64,000 nucleotides of DNA from Pseudomonas sp. CC120222-01a. GTDB taxonomy: Bacteria > Pseudomonadota > Gammaproteobacteria > Pseudomonadales > Pseudomonadaceae. Shown piece after piece: positions 23,319-34,854 of this stretch. The position numbers and the translations under genes were made by a program. Location: the NCBI RefSeq assembly GCF_003097235.1, contig NZ_QEQQ01000023.1, forward strand, positions 1-64,000, in the 5' to 3' direction. Each line of letters opens with the position of its first letter. Position 1 is the stretch's first letter. The notes beneath the pieces were generated by a model that was not told the DNA's origin, did no database searches, and saw nothing but the letters and a program-made list of their open reading frames with translations.

Positions 23319-25598
23319 TCAGTGCCAGGACGCATCGGGCGCGGCGCTGTTGGCCAGGCAAAGCCAGGGCCAATCGGAGCCGAGCAGGCCGCGTAGCAGG
23401 TCGTCCAGATCCGCTTGTTGCGTCATCAGAATAGACCGCTGCAGCGCAAGCAGGTCGCCGGGTTGTGTGGCCAGGTGTGTCTGCCATGCCCATTCGGCGA
23501 CCTCGGCGTTGGCCATGGCAGGCTCGTCGAACTGCTCCGCCAGTGCCTGGCGGGCATGGCTGTCGAGGGTGACGCCCTGGCCCAGAAGCTCGCGCAGGTG
23601 ATCGAGGATTTCGCCCTGGCTGGCATGTGGCGACTGCACACCGAACAGCAGGCCACCGATGCCTTCGATCTGACGGAAGGTACTGAAAACGGCATAGCCA
23701 AGTTGCAGCTCGACCCGCAGTCGTTGATACACCGCGCCTTGCAGCAGCTGGGCCAGCAGACGACCACTGGCTTGCTGCGCGGCTGATAGTGGGCAGAACA
23801 GCAGCAGGGCATGTTCACTGCCCGGCACCTCGGCATGCTGCCAGCGATGGCCGGTCCAGAGGGCGGCAGGCGTGGGCACCGTGCCTTGTCCTGGGCAGCC
23901 TTGCAGCACTGCGCCTAATGCCTGAGCGGCGCTGGTGCCGAAGCCGACGGCCAGGCCTTGCCAGTGGCTGTGCTTCCAGGCGTCGTCGAGCAGCGCCTGA
24001 TCGAGGGTGCAGGGCGGCGTTTCGGCGGGGCGAGTACAGAGCACGGCGTCAGGTAGCTGATTGATCAATGCCCTGATCGGTATCAGGGCGGGCGCCTCAG
24101 GTGGCGAGGGTTGCCAGTTGGAGGGCACTTGCATCAGCGCCAGTGCCTGGCCTGCGGCGCTTACCACGGCTGTCGGATGGCCAGCGCAACGTAGCTGCCA
24201 GTATTCGCCTGAAGCGTTGAACTGCAGTTGCACGCAGGCCTGCTCGCAACGTGCCTGCAGGGGGTGCAGGGCGCGTTCAAGTACACCTTGTAGAGGCTGG
24301 CGCACTGCCGACGGCATGTGCCAGCGCAGATACAGTGCAGCGTATTGCCTGGCGGGGGGCAGCAGGTCGCTGATGGCCAGCGCAGGTGGCAGCTCTGCAA
24401 TTCGAGCAGTGGGCAATTCATCGAGCAACAGGGGCTCGGCCACCGGCAGTTGCCATTGCCCGTAAGTGTGACGTGGCAGCTGTTCAATCAGCGCTTCGAA
24501 CGCAATCAGCGCCAGTGTATCCAAGGCGGCAAACGGCTGGTCGGCGCTGTCGCGGCGGGCCAGTTCCAGTGCGCTGGCGCCGCGTTCACGACGTTGTTGC
24601 AGGCGGCCGAAGGCATTGTTGAGTTGGGCGAGGTCTGTGTGGCGGATGAAGTCGAACCAGCCGTGCAACAGCTTCAGCGCTTCATCGGTGTCGGCATCCG
24701 CGCCGAGCTTCAGATCGATGTGCCAGAGCAGTTGCCCGGCAAAGGCATACAGCTTCTCGGCCTTGAACCCCTTGAGCCAGCCCCGTCTCTCCAGTGCATC
24801 CAGCCAACTGCCGGGGCGGTTGTCGACGAGGTTGGCGATCAGCATTTCCAGCGCCTGCTCTGCACCTGAGGGCAGGCTCTCGTGGGCGAACAGCAGCGGC
24901 TTATTGGCGGCCAAGGCGGGTGGCAAGGCTTGTGGCACAAGGTCTCCCGTTTCGAAGACCCCGGCGTATTGCCTGCCGAGTTGTTCCAGTTCATCCAGTG
25001 GCTGCGGGCCGCAGAGACTCAGGGTGATCTGGCCGCCCTGGTAGAAGCGCTGGTGGAAGCCCGAGAGCGCTTGCTGGAAAGCAATATTGCGCAAAACGAG
25101 GGAATAGCGGTTGCCTGCATGAAAGCCGACCAGCGGATGATTGCCAACCACCGATTGCAGCAAGGCAAATTGCTGCTGCGCCTGCGGGTTGCGTGACCAG
25201 GCAATGAACTCGGCGTGGATGACTTCCCGCTCGCGGCGTTGCCGTTCGATGCCCAGGTCCGGTTCGGCAAGCATCTGGCACAGGCGCTCCAGGCCACCGG
25301 CCAATGCGGCGGGTGGGACTTCGAAGAAGAAGTCGGTGGTGCGCTCGCGGGTGCTGGCGTTGACTTGGCCACCCAGAGCCTGGACATAGCGCATCAGGCC
25401 GTCTTCCAGAGGGAAGCGTGCGCTGCCGAGGAAGAACAGGTGTTCCAGGAAGTGGGCCAGGCCCGGCCATGCGGCTGGGGCGTCGTGGCTGCCCGCATGT
25501 ACCCTCAAGGCGGCCGCCGAGCGCTTCAGGCGTGGTGCATGGCGCAGGGTCAGCTGCAAGCCGTTGGCGAGGGTGAGGTGGCGGGTGGTGTCAGGCAT
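23319..25598 (-). CDS. pqqF: PqqF, M16-family zinc peptidase
   Basis: The 759-aa pitrilysin-type protease has the inverted zinc motif HFLEH (H49, E52, H53) in the active N-terminal domain, followed by the further domains typical of M16 enzymes. PqqF is proposed to cut the modified PqqA peptide. The start at MPDTTRH has CGGAG upstream; MNTCPG at 25622 is an alternative. It is transcribed toward pqqA but is 169 bases away, so pqqA probably also has its own promoter. Confidence 0.9.
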   Translation of the reverse strand: MPDTTRHLTLANGLQLTLRHAPRLKRSAAALRVHAGSHDAPAAWPGLAHFLEHLFFLGSARFPLEDGLMRYVQALGGQVNASTRERTTDFFFEVPPAALAGGLERLCQMLAEPDLGIERQRREREVIHAEFIAWSRNPQAQQQFALLQSVVGNHPLVGFHAGNRYSLVLRNIAFQQALSGFHQRFYQGGQITLSLCGPQPLDELEQLGRQYAGVFETGDLVPQALPPALAANKPLLFAHESLPSGAEQALEMLIANLVDNRPGSWLDALERRGWLKGFKAEKLYAFAGQLLWHIDLKLGADADTDEALKLLHGWFDFIRHTDLAQLNNAFGRLQQRRERGASALELARRDSADQPFAALDTLALIAFEALIEQLPRHTYGQWQLPVAEPLLLDELPTARIAELPPALAISDLLPPARQYAALYLRWHMPSAVRQPLQGVLERALHPLQARCEQACVQLQFNASGEYWQLRCAGHPTAVVSAAGQALALMQVPSNWQPSPPEAPALIPIRALINQLPDAVLCTRPAETPPCTLDQALLDDAWKHSHWQGLAVGFGTSAAQALGAVLQGCPGQGTVPTPAALWTGHRWQHAEVPGSEHALLLFCPLSAAQQASGRLLAQLLQGAVYQRLRVELQLGYAVFSTFRQIEGIGGLLFGVQSPHASQGEILDHLRELLGQGVTLDSHARQALAEQFDEPAMANAEVAEWAWQTHLATQPGDLLALQRSILMTQQADLDDLLRGLLGSDWPWLCLANSAAPDASWH

Positions 25599-25647
25599 GG
25601 GAACTCCGGGGCAGGTGTTCATGCTAACCCATTTGCAAGGCAGGCCC

Positions 25648-25740
25648 GGCCCATTCGCGGGCGTGCCTGCTCCCACAGGAGTAGCGTTGACCACACGATC
25701 ACGCGGTCCCTGTGGGAGCGGGCACGCCCGCGAATGGGCC
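25648..25740. repeat. REP pair between pqqF and davA
   Basis: Inverted 32-bp arms at 25648-25679 and 25709-25740 differ at one base. They belong to the REP family with the CCCATTCGCGGGCGTGCC core. The pair lies 15 bases after the davA stop in the direction of transcription, separating davBA from the pqq cluster. Confidence 0.88.
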
Positions 25741-25755
25741 GCAAAACGGCCCCTG

Positions 25756-26550
25756 TCAGCCCTGACGCAGGTGCAACTCCTGACGCAGATCGGTCAGGTA
25801 GGGAAACGCCTCGCGCCCCCGCACCACCCGCTCATGCTCCAGCTCGGCCAGCAACTGGCACTCATCGCGCCCGGCCATGGCCAGCAGGCTGCCATCGGGC
25901 CCGATGATGCTGCTCTGCCCGCAATACTGGATCTCGTCCTCGGCCCCGCAGTAGTTGGCATACACCAGGTAGCACTGGTTCTCCTGCGCCCGCGAGCGCA
26001 CGGTCACCTGACAGACGAAATCGTATGGCGTCATGTTCGCCGTCGGCACCAGGATCAGCTCGGCACCTGCCAGCGCCAGGCGCCGGGCGTTCTCCGGGAA
26101 CTCGATGTCGTAACAGATCAGCATGCCGACCTTCCAGCCCTCCAGCTCGACTACCGGGAAATGGTCGGCGCCGGGGCTGAACATCGCCCGGTCCAGCTCG
26201 CCGAACAAGTGAGTCTTGCGGTAATTGCACAGGCTGCGGCCATGGGCATCGATCAACTGCACACTGTTGTAGATTGCCCCGTCATCGGCGCGCTCCGGGT
26301 AGCCGTAGACGATGGCGATGCGGTGCGCCTGGGCAATCTCCACCACCTCCATGGCCGAGGGGCCATCGTTGGCTTCGGCCAGCCGTTCGACCTGCGCCAG
26401 GCCGATGTTGTAGCCGCTCAGGAACATCTCCGGGCACACCAGCAATTGCGCGCCACGCTCGGCCGCCAGCTGCGCCTGGTGACGCAGCCGTTGCAGGTTG
26501 CCGGGCACGTCCAGCGGGTTGGGTGCGCCCTGGAACAGAGCGATGCGCAT
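25756..26550 (-). CDS. davA: 5-aminopentanamidase (delta-aminovaleramidase) DavA
   Basis: The 264-aa nitrilase-superfamily amidase converts 5-aminopentanamide to 5-aminovalerate and ammonia. The catalytic triad is visible as Glu41 (CPEMFLSGY), Lys112 (YRKTHLFG) and Cys146 (LICYDIEFPE). It follows davB by 15 bases with a strong AGGAGG before its ATG. The davB-davA pairing is the known P. putida lysine-degradation operon, so the substrate assignment rests on context as well as family. Confidence 0.93.
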   Translation of the reverse strand: MRIALFQGAPNPLDVPGNLQRLRHQAQLAAERGAQLLVCPEMFLSGYNIGLAQVERLAEANDGPSAMEVVEIAQAHRIAIVYGYPERADDGAIYNSVQLIDAHGRSLCNYRKTHLFGELDRAMFSPGADHFPVVELEGWKVGMLICYDIEFPENARRLALAGAELILVPTANMTPYDFVCQVTVRSRAQENQCYLVYANYCGAEDEIQYCGQSSIIGPDGSLLAMAGRDECQLLAELEHERVVRGREAFPYLTDLRQELHLRQG

Positions 26551-26565
26551 GCTGCCTCCTTGGTT

Positions 26566-28248
26566 TCAGTCAGCCAGGGCGATCGGCCCGATCTCGTCGA
26601 ACACGTCGCCGGGGCCTGGGTTGTCTGGGTGGGTGCGGCCACCGAAGTGGTTCATGATACCCCACACCGCATTCAGCGACGTCTGCACCGCGCCTTCGAC
26701 CCAGGCCGGGGTCCACGACACATCGTCACCGGCAATGAACATGCCGCGCTGTTCGGCGGGCATGTCCTGCTGCATGAAGTGCGCATACATGCGCTGGTTG
26801 TAGCGGTAGTGGCCCGGCAGCGCGCCCTTGAAGGCGCCGAGGAAATGCGGGTCGGCCTCCCAGGAAATGGTGATCGGGTCGCCGATGATGTGCCCGGCGA
26901 TGTCGGTCTTGGGGTAGATCTTCTTCAGTGCGTCGAGGGCCAACTGCACGCGCTTTTCCACCGGGTGCGGGAGCATCTTCAGGGCATCGCTCATCCAGGC
27001 GTAGGACAGGCAGATCACGCCCGGCTTGTCGTCACCGTTGTCGAACAGGTAGGTGCCGCGGGTGAGGCGGTCGGTGAGGGTCATGCTCATCAGGTCGCGG
27101 CCGGTCTGCGGGTCCTTGTCCTTCCAGAATGGCCGGTCGACCATGACGAAGGTCTTCGACGATTGCATGTAGCGGGTGCGGTCCAGGGCCATCCACATCT
27201 TCTGCGAGAACAGCGACTCTTCGCAGTCGATCTGGGTGGTCAGCAGCCAGCTCTGACAGGTGGCGAGCACTGCACCGTAGTGGCGGGTGTCACCCCAGTT
27301 GTCGGTGACCGCCAGGCGCCCGTCGGCAGCGCGGGCGATGCGTTTTACCCCGGTGCGCGGTGCGCCGCCATGCAGCGAACTGAGGCTGGTGCCTTCCGGC
27401 CAATGGGCGCAGCGCTCCGGTACATGGCGCCAGATGCCCTGCGGCACCTGTTCCACACCACCGACGATCAGGTGCTGATGGTCGTCGCAGTTGGTCATTA
27501 CCACGCGGAAGATTTCCAGCATCGAGTTGGGGAAGTCCGAGTCCCAGCCGCCAGTGCCGAAACCGACCTGGCCGAATACTTCGCGGTGCTGGAAACTCAA
27601 CTGGGCGAACGAGCGCGAGGTGGCGACGAAGTCGTAGAAGGTGCGGTCGTCCCACAGCGGTACCAGCTTGTTCCACAGCGCTTTGAGCCGAGGTACGTCG
27701 CGGTCACGGATCGCCTGCTGGATATCGGCAAACTGCGCACCGCTTTCCAGCGCATCCGCCCAGGCGTCGGCCACTTCATGGAACAGTTTCGGCAGGTCAC
27801 TGGCTTTTTCGGCGTAGTAGGTCTGGCCTTCGAGGTCGATCACCGTGCTGCCCGATGCGGACGTCAGCGGGTTGGGGAAGGGCTTGGTTTCCAGGCCCAG
27901 CTTGTCGACGTAGTGGTAGAAGGCGGTGGAGGACACCGGAAAGCGCATGCCGCCGAGCTCGGCGATGATGCCGTCGGTGCCGTTGAAGGCCTGCGAACGC
28001 AGCCGCCCGCCAAGCTTCGAAGCCTCGTACACCACCGGCTTGAGGCCCAGCTTCATCAATTCGTAGGCCGCGACCAGGCCGGCGATGCCTGCGCCAACGA
28101 TGGCGACTTCTTCACCATGGCGTTCGGCTGGGATGCTGCCCAGGCCAGCCGGGTGTTCCAGCCAGTCATCGAAGGCGAAGGGGAAGTCCGGGCCGAAGAT
28201 GGTGATGGGCTGTTTGCCGTCGGCGGGGTGGCGGTTTTTCTTGTTCAT
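26566..28248 (-). CDS. davB: L-lysine 2-monooxygenase DavB
   Basis: The 560-aa flavin amine oxidase-type enzyme has the dinucleotide-binding motif VAIVGAGIAGLVAAYEL near residue 50. It resembles tryptophan 2-monooxygenase, with which it is often confused in annotation. It converts lysine and oxygen to 5-aminopentanamide, CO2 and water, beginning the 5-aminovalerate pathway. An AAGG precedes the ATG. It is cotranscribed with davA. The AsnC/Lrp gene upstream on the same strand is a likely regulator. Confidence 0.93.
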   Translation of the reverse strand: MNKKNRHPADGKQPITIFGPDFPFAFDDWLEHPAGLGSIPAERHGEEVAIVGAGIAGLVAAYELMKLGLKPVVYEASKLGGRLRSQAFNGTDGIIAELGGMRFPVSSTAFYHYVDKLGLETKPFPNPLTSASGSTVIDLEGQTYYAEKASDLPKLFHEVADAWADALESGAQFADIQQAIRDRDVPRLKALWNKLVPLWDDRTFYDFVATSRSFAQLSFQHREVFGQVGFGTGGWDSDFPNSMLEIFRVVMTNCDDHQHLIVGGVEQVPQGIWRHVPERCAHWPEGTSLSSLHGGAPRTGVKRIARAADGRLAVTDNWGDTRHYGAVLATCQSWLLTTQIDCEESLFSQKMWMALDRTRYMQSSKTFVMVDRPFWKDKDPQTGRDLMSMTLTDRLTRGTYLFDNGDDKPGVICLSYAWMSDALKMLPHPVEKRVQLALDALKKIYPKTDIAGHIIGDPITISWEADPHFLGAFKGALPGHYRYNQRMYAHFMQQDMPAEQRGMFIAGDDVSWTPAWVEGAVQTSLNAVWGIMNHFGGRTHPDNPGPGDVFDEIGPIALAD

Positions 28249-28420
28249 GAAGTGACCTTGCCAGAGCGGCTGCGCGGGGGGGCGGAGCCTGAGTATAGGA
28301 GATGGCTGGTGGTCATTTTATGAAGCGGGGTATTCGTAATTAAGATGCAGAATGATGGCGAAATTGATGTTTAATTGTCATTACGTCGACAGCTACATGA
28401 ATTATGACGCCAATCCGGCT

Positions 28421-28882
28421 TTAGTCAGGCTGCCCGCGATCGACCTTGCTGCTGAGGATGATCGACGTGGTGGTCTTCTCCACCCCCTCGACGCTGCCAA
28501 TCTGGTCCAGCAGCTGGTCGAGTTGCTCCGGCGAATCGCTGCGCAGCCAGGCCACGTAATCGAACTCGCCACTCACTGCGCATAGCTGCTGTACCTGCCC
28601 CATGGCACTCAGGCGACGCACCACTTCCTTGCCGGAGCGTGGCTGCACCTTGATTCCGACATAGGCCTGCAGGCCGCCGCCAATCAGGCGCTGACCAAGG
28701 CGCACGCCGTAGCCGGTGATGACCTTGTTCTTTTCCAGCCGTTCCAGGCGCGAGTTGACCGTGGTGCGGGCGATGCCGAGCTGGCGGGCGAGGGTGGCGA
28801 CGCTTTCGCGGGCGTTGATCTGCAGCAGTGCGATCAGCTGGCGGTCGATTGCGTCGAGGGTGATGGGGCGGGAGTCCGACAT
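28421..28882 (-). CDS. Lrp/AsnC-family transcriptional regulator
   Basis: The 153-aa protein has an N-terminal helix-turn-helix (LDAIDRQLIALLQINARESVATLARQLGIARTTVNSRLERL) and a C-terminal RAM effector domain. It lies 172 bases upstream of davB on the same strand, with an AT-rich gap between them. The position suggests lysine-responsive control of davBA, as AsnC-type proteins usually sense amino acids. This is inference from context. Confidence 0.88.
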   Translation of the reverse strand: MSDSRPITLDAIDRQLIALLQINARESVATLARQLGIARTTVNSRLERLEKNKVITGYGVRLGQRLIGGGLQAYVGIKVQPRSGKEVVRRLSAMGQVQQLCAVSGEFDYVAWLRSDSPEQLDQLLDQIGSVEGVEKTTTSIILSSKVDRGQPD

Positions 28883-28965
28883 GGTAAGTCTCTACGGAGG
28901 GTCCGTTAGCCTAGCTAGCTGCAGATGAGCAGGGCAAGCCCCTGAACTGTTACCAATCGAGCACA

Positions 28966-28994
28966 AAAAAGCCGCGCATCAGCGCGGCTTTTCG
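28966..28994 (-). terminator. Terminator after the tRNA gene
   Basis: AGCCGCGC at 28970-28977 pairs with GCGCGGCT at 28982-28989, loop ATCA. On the minus strand it is followed by six T. It lies 8-12 bases after the tRNA 3' end. Confidence 0.9.
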
Positions 28995-29001
28995 TCGTAT
29001 C

Positions 29002-29078
29002 TGGTGGGCCCACACGGACTCGAACCGTGGACCAAAGGATTATGAGTCCTCTGCTCTAACCAACTGAGCTATAGGCCC
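29002..29078 (-). tRNA. tRNA with CAU anticodon, probably tRNA-Ile2
   Basis: A 77-nt cloverleaf with encoded CCA has anticodon loop CTCATAA and therefore anticodon CAU. The acceptor stem has C4-G69 and C5-G68, which are identity elements for the lysidine synthetase TilS. The anticodon-stem and variable-loop region (...CTTTGGTC) is closer to E. coli tRNA-Ile2 than to elongator tRNA-Met. I therefore favour tRNA-Ile2, which reads AUA after lysidine modification; automated pipelines may label it Met. A terminator follows directly. Confidence 0.9.
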
Positions 29079-29093
29079 TCAGTAAGTGCCCGG

Positions 29094-29099
29094 ATTATA
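29094..29099 (-). promoter_or_regulatory. Consensus -10 of the tRNA, overlapping the stop of the upstream gene
   Basis: On the minus strand the sequence reads TATAAT at 29099-29094, about 16 bases before the mature tRNA 5' end. It shares bases with the TAA stop of the PAS-GGDEF-EAL gene. No good -35 is visible at 16-18 bp spacing. Confidence 0.55.
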
Positions 29100-32000
29100 A
29101 CGAGGGTTTTGAAAGCGTGCCATCCGAAAGATCGGATAGTGCTATACGAAGAAACGTCGCTGCGAATTCATCCGGCGGCAGTGGCAGGCTGACGATGTAG
29201 CCTTGGATCTGCTCGCAACCCTCGGCTGCAAGGAAGCGTTGCTGCGCCTGGTTCTCCACACCCTCGGCAATGATCGTCAGTTGCATGCTGCGCCCCAGCG
29301 CGATGATCGCACGGGCGATGGCGGCGTCGTGCGGGTCGTCCGGCAGGCCGCGGATGAACGACTTGTCGATCTTGAGAATGTCCAGCGGCAGGCGTTTCAG
29401 GTAGCTCAGTGACGAGTAGCCAGTGCCGAAGTCGTCGATTGCCAGCTGCACACCCAGCTGCTTGAGCTGGTGCAACACGGCCAGGGCCTCTTCAGCCTGG
29501 CTCATGATGAAGTTCTCGGTGATTTCCAGCTGCAGGTCGCCCGCTTTCAGCTGGTAGACCTTCAACAGGTGCTCAATGCGCTTGGCCAGGTTGGGGTGGC
29601 GCAGCTGTGCACCAGCCAGGTTGATCGACAGCGGCCCAAAGGGCTCGAAATCCTTTTTCCAACGGTGCATCTGCTGGCAAGCCTGTTCCAGCACCCAGTC
29701 GCCCAGTTGGAGAATGGTGCCGTTCTCTTCGGCCAGGTGGATGAAATGCTCGGGTGGTACTTCGCCGAACGTTGGGTGGCTCCAACGGATCAGCGCCTCG
29801 GCGCCGACCAGGGCCTGGGTCTTGAGGCTCAGCTTGGGCTGGAAGCTCAGGCTCATCTCGTTACGCTCGATGGCACGACGCAGTTCGTGCTCCATGGCGA
29901 TGCGTTCGCTGGCCTGTACGGTCAGGTCTCGGGTGTAGGCCTCCACGCGGTTGCGGCCTTTGGCCTTGGAGCGGTACATGGCGGCGTCAGCGTTGCGGAT
30001 CAGTGTGGCAACGTCGGTACCGTCCTGTGGATAGAGGCTGATGCCGATGCTCGCACTGGTGAAGAATTCGTGCTCGCCTGCCTGGAACGGCGCAACGAAG
30101 CAGGCCAGCAATTTGTTGGCGATGGCATGGGCGTCGCTGGGTTTGTGCAGGCCGGGCAGCAGGATGATGAACTCGTCGCCACCCAGACGGGCCACGGTGT
30201 CGACGTCGCGTACCTGCTCCTTGAGGCGCTGGGCGATACCTTTGAGCAGCAGGTCGCCGACCGGGTGGCCGAGGCTGTCGTTGATATGTTTGAAACGGTC
30301 CAGGTCGAGGAACAGCACCGCGCCCTGGCGGTTGGAGACCTGCGAGCAGGTCAGCACGGCCTGCAGCCGGTTTTCGAAGAGGGCGCGGTTGGGCAGGCCG
30401 GTCAGTGGGTCGTGGTGGGCCTGGTAATCGAGTTTGGCCTGGGCATGCTTGAGGCTGGAAATGTCGGCGAACACGGCGACGAAATGGGTGACTTCGCGCT
30501 CGCTGTTGCGTACGGCGCTGATGGTCAGCCAGCCGGGATACAGCTCGCCATTCTTGCGCTTGTTGTAGATTTCGCCCTGCCAGTGACCTTCAGCCGTGAG
30601 CTGGTGCCACATGGCAGCGTAGAAAGCGCTGTCATGCTGACCGGAGGCGAGCAGGCGCGGGGTCTGGCCGAGTGCTTCGATCTCGCTGTAGCCGGTGATC
30701 TCGCTGAAGGCACGGTTGACTGCGCTGATGCGCTGGTCGGTGTCGGTAATCAGCACGCCTTCAGCGGTATTCTCGAACACGGTGGCAGCCAGTTGCAGTT
30801 TTTCCTGCATCAGGTGGCGTTCGGTGATGTCGCGGGCGATGGTCAGCATGCAGTCGACACCACCGATCGGCAGTGGACGAGCCGACAGCTCACAGAGGCG
30901 AATCTGCCCATCGCTGCGGCGCAGGTGGCAGCTGAAGTCACGCACGAAGCCATCGCGGCCAAGCTGGTCGATCAAGCGCTTTCGTTCGTTGAGGTCGACC
31001 CAGATCCCCAGGTCGAACGAGGTCTGGTCGATAGGCGGGTTGAATTCGTAACCGGTCAGGCGGCAGAAACCCTCGTTGACCTCCAGCAGCAGGCCATCGC
31101 TCTGGCGCGACAACAGCAGGCCGTCAGGTGAGGCGTGGAAGGCCTTGGCGAACTTTTCCTCGGAGGTCTGCAACTGTTGCTGGGTTTCCTTGAGCTGGTT
31201 GATGTCGCGAACGGCCACGACAATCGCCAGGGTGCCATCAAGCTCGAAGGTTTCGGCTGAGGTCAGGCCGGTGAACAACTGGCCGTTGCTGCGGCGGAAG
31301 GTCATTTCGATGTTGCGGATGCCGCCTTGGTGCAGGCGTTCGAGCAGCCTCGGGCCCATGCCTTCGATGCCCCACAAGTTGAGCTCGGTGGCGGTGCGGC
31401 CGATCACTTCGCCCGGCGTCAGGCCAATCTGCTCTTCAAAGGCTTCATTGACCTCGAGCAGCACGCCATCGCTGTGCCGTGCAATCAGCAGAATGTCCGG
31501 GCACTGCTCGAACACCGAGGCAAACTTCTGTTCCGACAGGCGCAGGGCGTCTTCAGTGCGCTTGGTCTCGCTGATGTCGATCATCAGGCCGCGCATCACG
31601 GGCCGGTGGCCGTGTTCGATCATGCTGACGATGTTGCGTATCCAAAGCGGTTGGCCGTCGGCGCGCATCACGCGGTAATCAAGGCTGTGATCACGCCCTG
31701 CGGCGGTTTCACTCTCGCAGAAGGCCTGGGCCCAGAGCGCATCGTCGGGATGCAGGATGCTGCGCCAGAAACCGGGCTTGAGCCAGTCGTGCAGGGGGTA
31801 GCCCAACAGGTCTTCGGCGTGCGGCGAGACATAGCTGTAGGTGAAGTCGTTGGCGTCGGCCTCCCAGGCGATTGCTGACAGGCTCTCGATCAGGCCGCGG
31901 TAATGGTATTCGCTGCTGCGCAGCTCCTGCTCCAGGGCGATGCGCCGGGAAATTTCCGAGCTGAGCCGGCGATTGATACGGATGACCACGGCGAGAATGG

Positions 32001-32838
32001 CGATCAGCAGCAGGACGGCGGGCAGACCATAGAGCAGCGTGTCGCGCCAGAAACTGCGCTGGTCGACCACGTTGCCGACCCAGCGCTGCTGGATATGGCT
32101 GATTTCATCGCTGGACATGTCGGCCATCACCTTGTCGAGGATACCGACCAATACCTGCTGGTCACGGGGCGCGGCCATTGCCAATTGATAGCGATAGGGC
32201 GTTTCGCCGCTCACATACAGCCCTTCGAGCTTGAGTTGGCGCAGGCTCCAGATGCTTGAGGCGAGGTCGCCGACCACGGCGTCCACCGCATCGGTGGCCA
32301 GCGCCTGCAGGGTCGAGCTGACATTCGGCATCGCCACCAGGTTGAGATCCGGGTGATGGGTGCGCAGCAGTTCATGGGGCGCGTAGTTCTCGACGACGGC
32401 GATCTTCAGCCCGTACAAGTCCTTGAGCGTGCGCGGTTGCGGGCCGCCTTCATGGGCCAGGATGACGATGGGGAAATCGAGGTAGGGGCGGGTGAACGCC
32501 AGGTAGCCCTGGCGTTCCGGCGTCGACATGATGCCGGGCAGCAGGTCTATGTGGCCTTCGCGCGCCTGCTGCAGCACTTCGGTCCAGCTGCTGGGCTCGA
32601 CCGGTTTCAGTGATACTCCCAGGCGATCCTGGAGCAAGGCGATGTAATCGGCGGCCAATCCCTGGTACCGGCCCTCCTGGTCACGAAACTCGAATGGTGG
32701 CCAGGAAGCGTCGACGCCCAGTCTCAACTGCGGGTGGGCAGCGAGCCAGGTTTTTTCCTCGTCTGTCAGGGTCAGGGCGCCGGCCGTTGTGTTCCACAGC
32801 ATCAGGAGCAACAACAGAATGGCCGGCATCGGCAGCAT
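29095..32838 (-). CDS. SBP-PAS-GGDEF-EAL dual cyclic-di-GMP signalling protein
   Basis: The 1247-aa protein has a signal/anchor segment, then a periplasmic solute-binding (SBP_bac_3) sensor domain at about 35-255, a membrane helix near 265-285 and four PAS domains at about 305-795. The GGDEF domain follows, with LGGDEF intact and an RDVD inhibitory site just before it, and then an EAL domain with EALIRW and IDDFGTGYSS intact. Both synthesis and degradation of cyclic di-GMP are possible; the outcome probably depends on the small-molecule ligand. By position it corresponds to P. aeruginosa PA0575. The start at 32838 has GAGG 5 bases upstream. Confidence 0.92.
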   Translation of the reverse strand: MLPMPAILLLLLMLWNTTAGALTLTDEEKTWLAAHPQLRLGVDASWPPFEFRDQEGRYQGLAADYIALLQDRLGVSLKPVEPSSWTEVLQQAREGHIDLLPGIMSTPERQGYLAFTRPYLDFPIVILAHEGGPQPRTLKDLYGLKIAVVENYAPHELLRTHHPDLNLVAMPNVSSTLQALATDAVDAVVGDLASSIWSLRQLKLEGLYVSGETPYRYQLAMAAPRDQQVLVGILDKVMADMSSDEISHIQQRWVGNVVDQRSFWRDTLLYGLPAVLLLIAILAVVIRINRRLSSEISRRIALEQELRSSEYHYRGLIESLSAIAWEADANDFTYSYVSPHAEDLLGYPLHDWLKPGFWRSILHPDDALWAQAFCESETAAGRDHSLDYRVMRADGQPLWIRNIVSMIEHGHRPVMRGLMIDISETKRTEDALRLSEQKFASVFEQCPDILLIARHSDGVLLEVNEAFEEQIGLTPGEVIGRTATELNLWGIEGMGPRLLERLHQGGIRNIEMTFRRSNGQLFTGLTSAETFELDGTLAIVVAVRDINQLKETQQQLQTSEEKFAKAFHASPDGLLLSRQSDGLLLEVNEGFCRLTGYEFNPPIDQTSFDLGIWVDLNERKRLIDQLGRDGFVRDFSCHLRRSDGQIRLCELSARPLPIGGVDCMLTIARDITERHLMQEKLQLAATVFENTAEGVLITDTDQRISAVNRAFSEITGYSEIEALGQTPRLLASGQHDSAFYAAMWHQLTAEGHWQGEIYNKRKNGELYPGWLTISAVRNSEREVTHFVAVFADISSLKHAQAKLDYQAHHDPLTGLPNRALFENRLQAVLTCSQVSNRQGAVLFLDLDRFKHINDSLGHPVGDLLLKGIAQRLKEQVRDVDTVARLGGDEFIILLPGLHKPSDAHAIANKLLACFVAPFQAGEHEFFTSASIGISLYPQDGTDVATLIRNADAAMYRSKAKGRNRVEAYTRDLTVQASERIAMEHELRRAIERNEMSLSFQPKLSLKTQALVGAEALIRWSHPTFGEVPPEHFIHLAEENGTILQLGDWVLEQACQQMHRWKKDFEPFGPLSINLAGAQLRHPNLAKRIEHLLKVYQLKAGDLQLEITENFIMSQAEEALAVLHQLKQLGVQLAIDDFGTGYSSLSYLKRLPLDILKIDKSFIRGLPDDPHDAAIARAIIALGRSMQLTIIAEGVENQAQQRFLAAEGCEQIQGYIVSLPLPPDEFAATFLRIALSDLSDGTLSKPSL

Positions 32839-32924
32839 AGCGGCCTCGCATTCAGTTGGTCTGAATTCGAGTGTAGACGGGCATTCAGCCAGCCGAGTAG
32901 CCGATCACAACTATTTGTCGGATA

Positions 32925-32952
32925 AGAAAAACCCCGGCCTGGGCCGGGGTTT
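32925..32952 (-). terminator. rpoD terminator
   Basis: AACCCCGGCC (32930-32939) pairs with GGCCGGGGTT (32942-32951), and on the minus strand the stem is followed by TTTTTCTTA. It begins 5 bases after the rpoD stop and ends the rpsU-dnaG-rpoD operon. Confidence 0.92.
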
Positions 32953-32956
32953 GTCA

Positions 32957-34807
<1,851 letters not shown>

Positions 34808-34854
34808 AACACCCTATCCACTGAAGGTCTTGGCGGGCAAAAAACAAGCCGAGG

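Noticed and set aside
26566..28248. Tryptophan 2-monooxygenase (indoleacetamide synthesis) for the flavin enzyme
   Set aside because: Pairing with the 5-aminopentanamidase gene and the P. putida context support lysine 2-monooxygenase DavB instead.
25564..28323. 919-codon plus-strand frame opposite davA and davB
   Set aside because: Antisense shadow; both minus-strand genes have full catalytic motifs and ribosome-binding sites.
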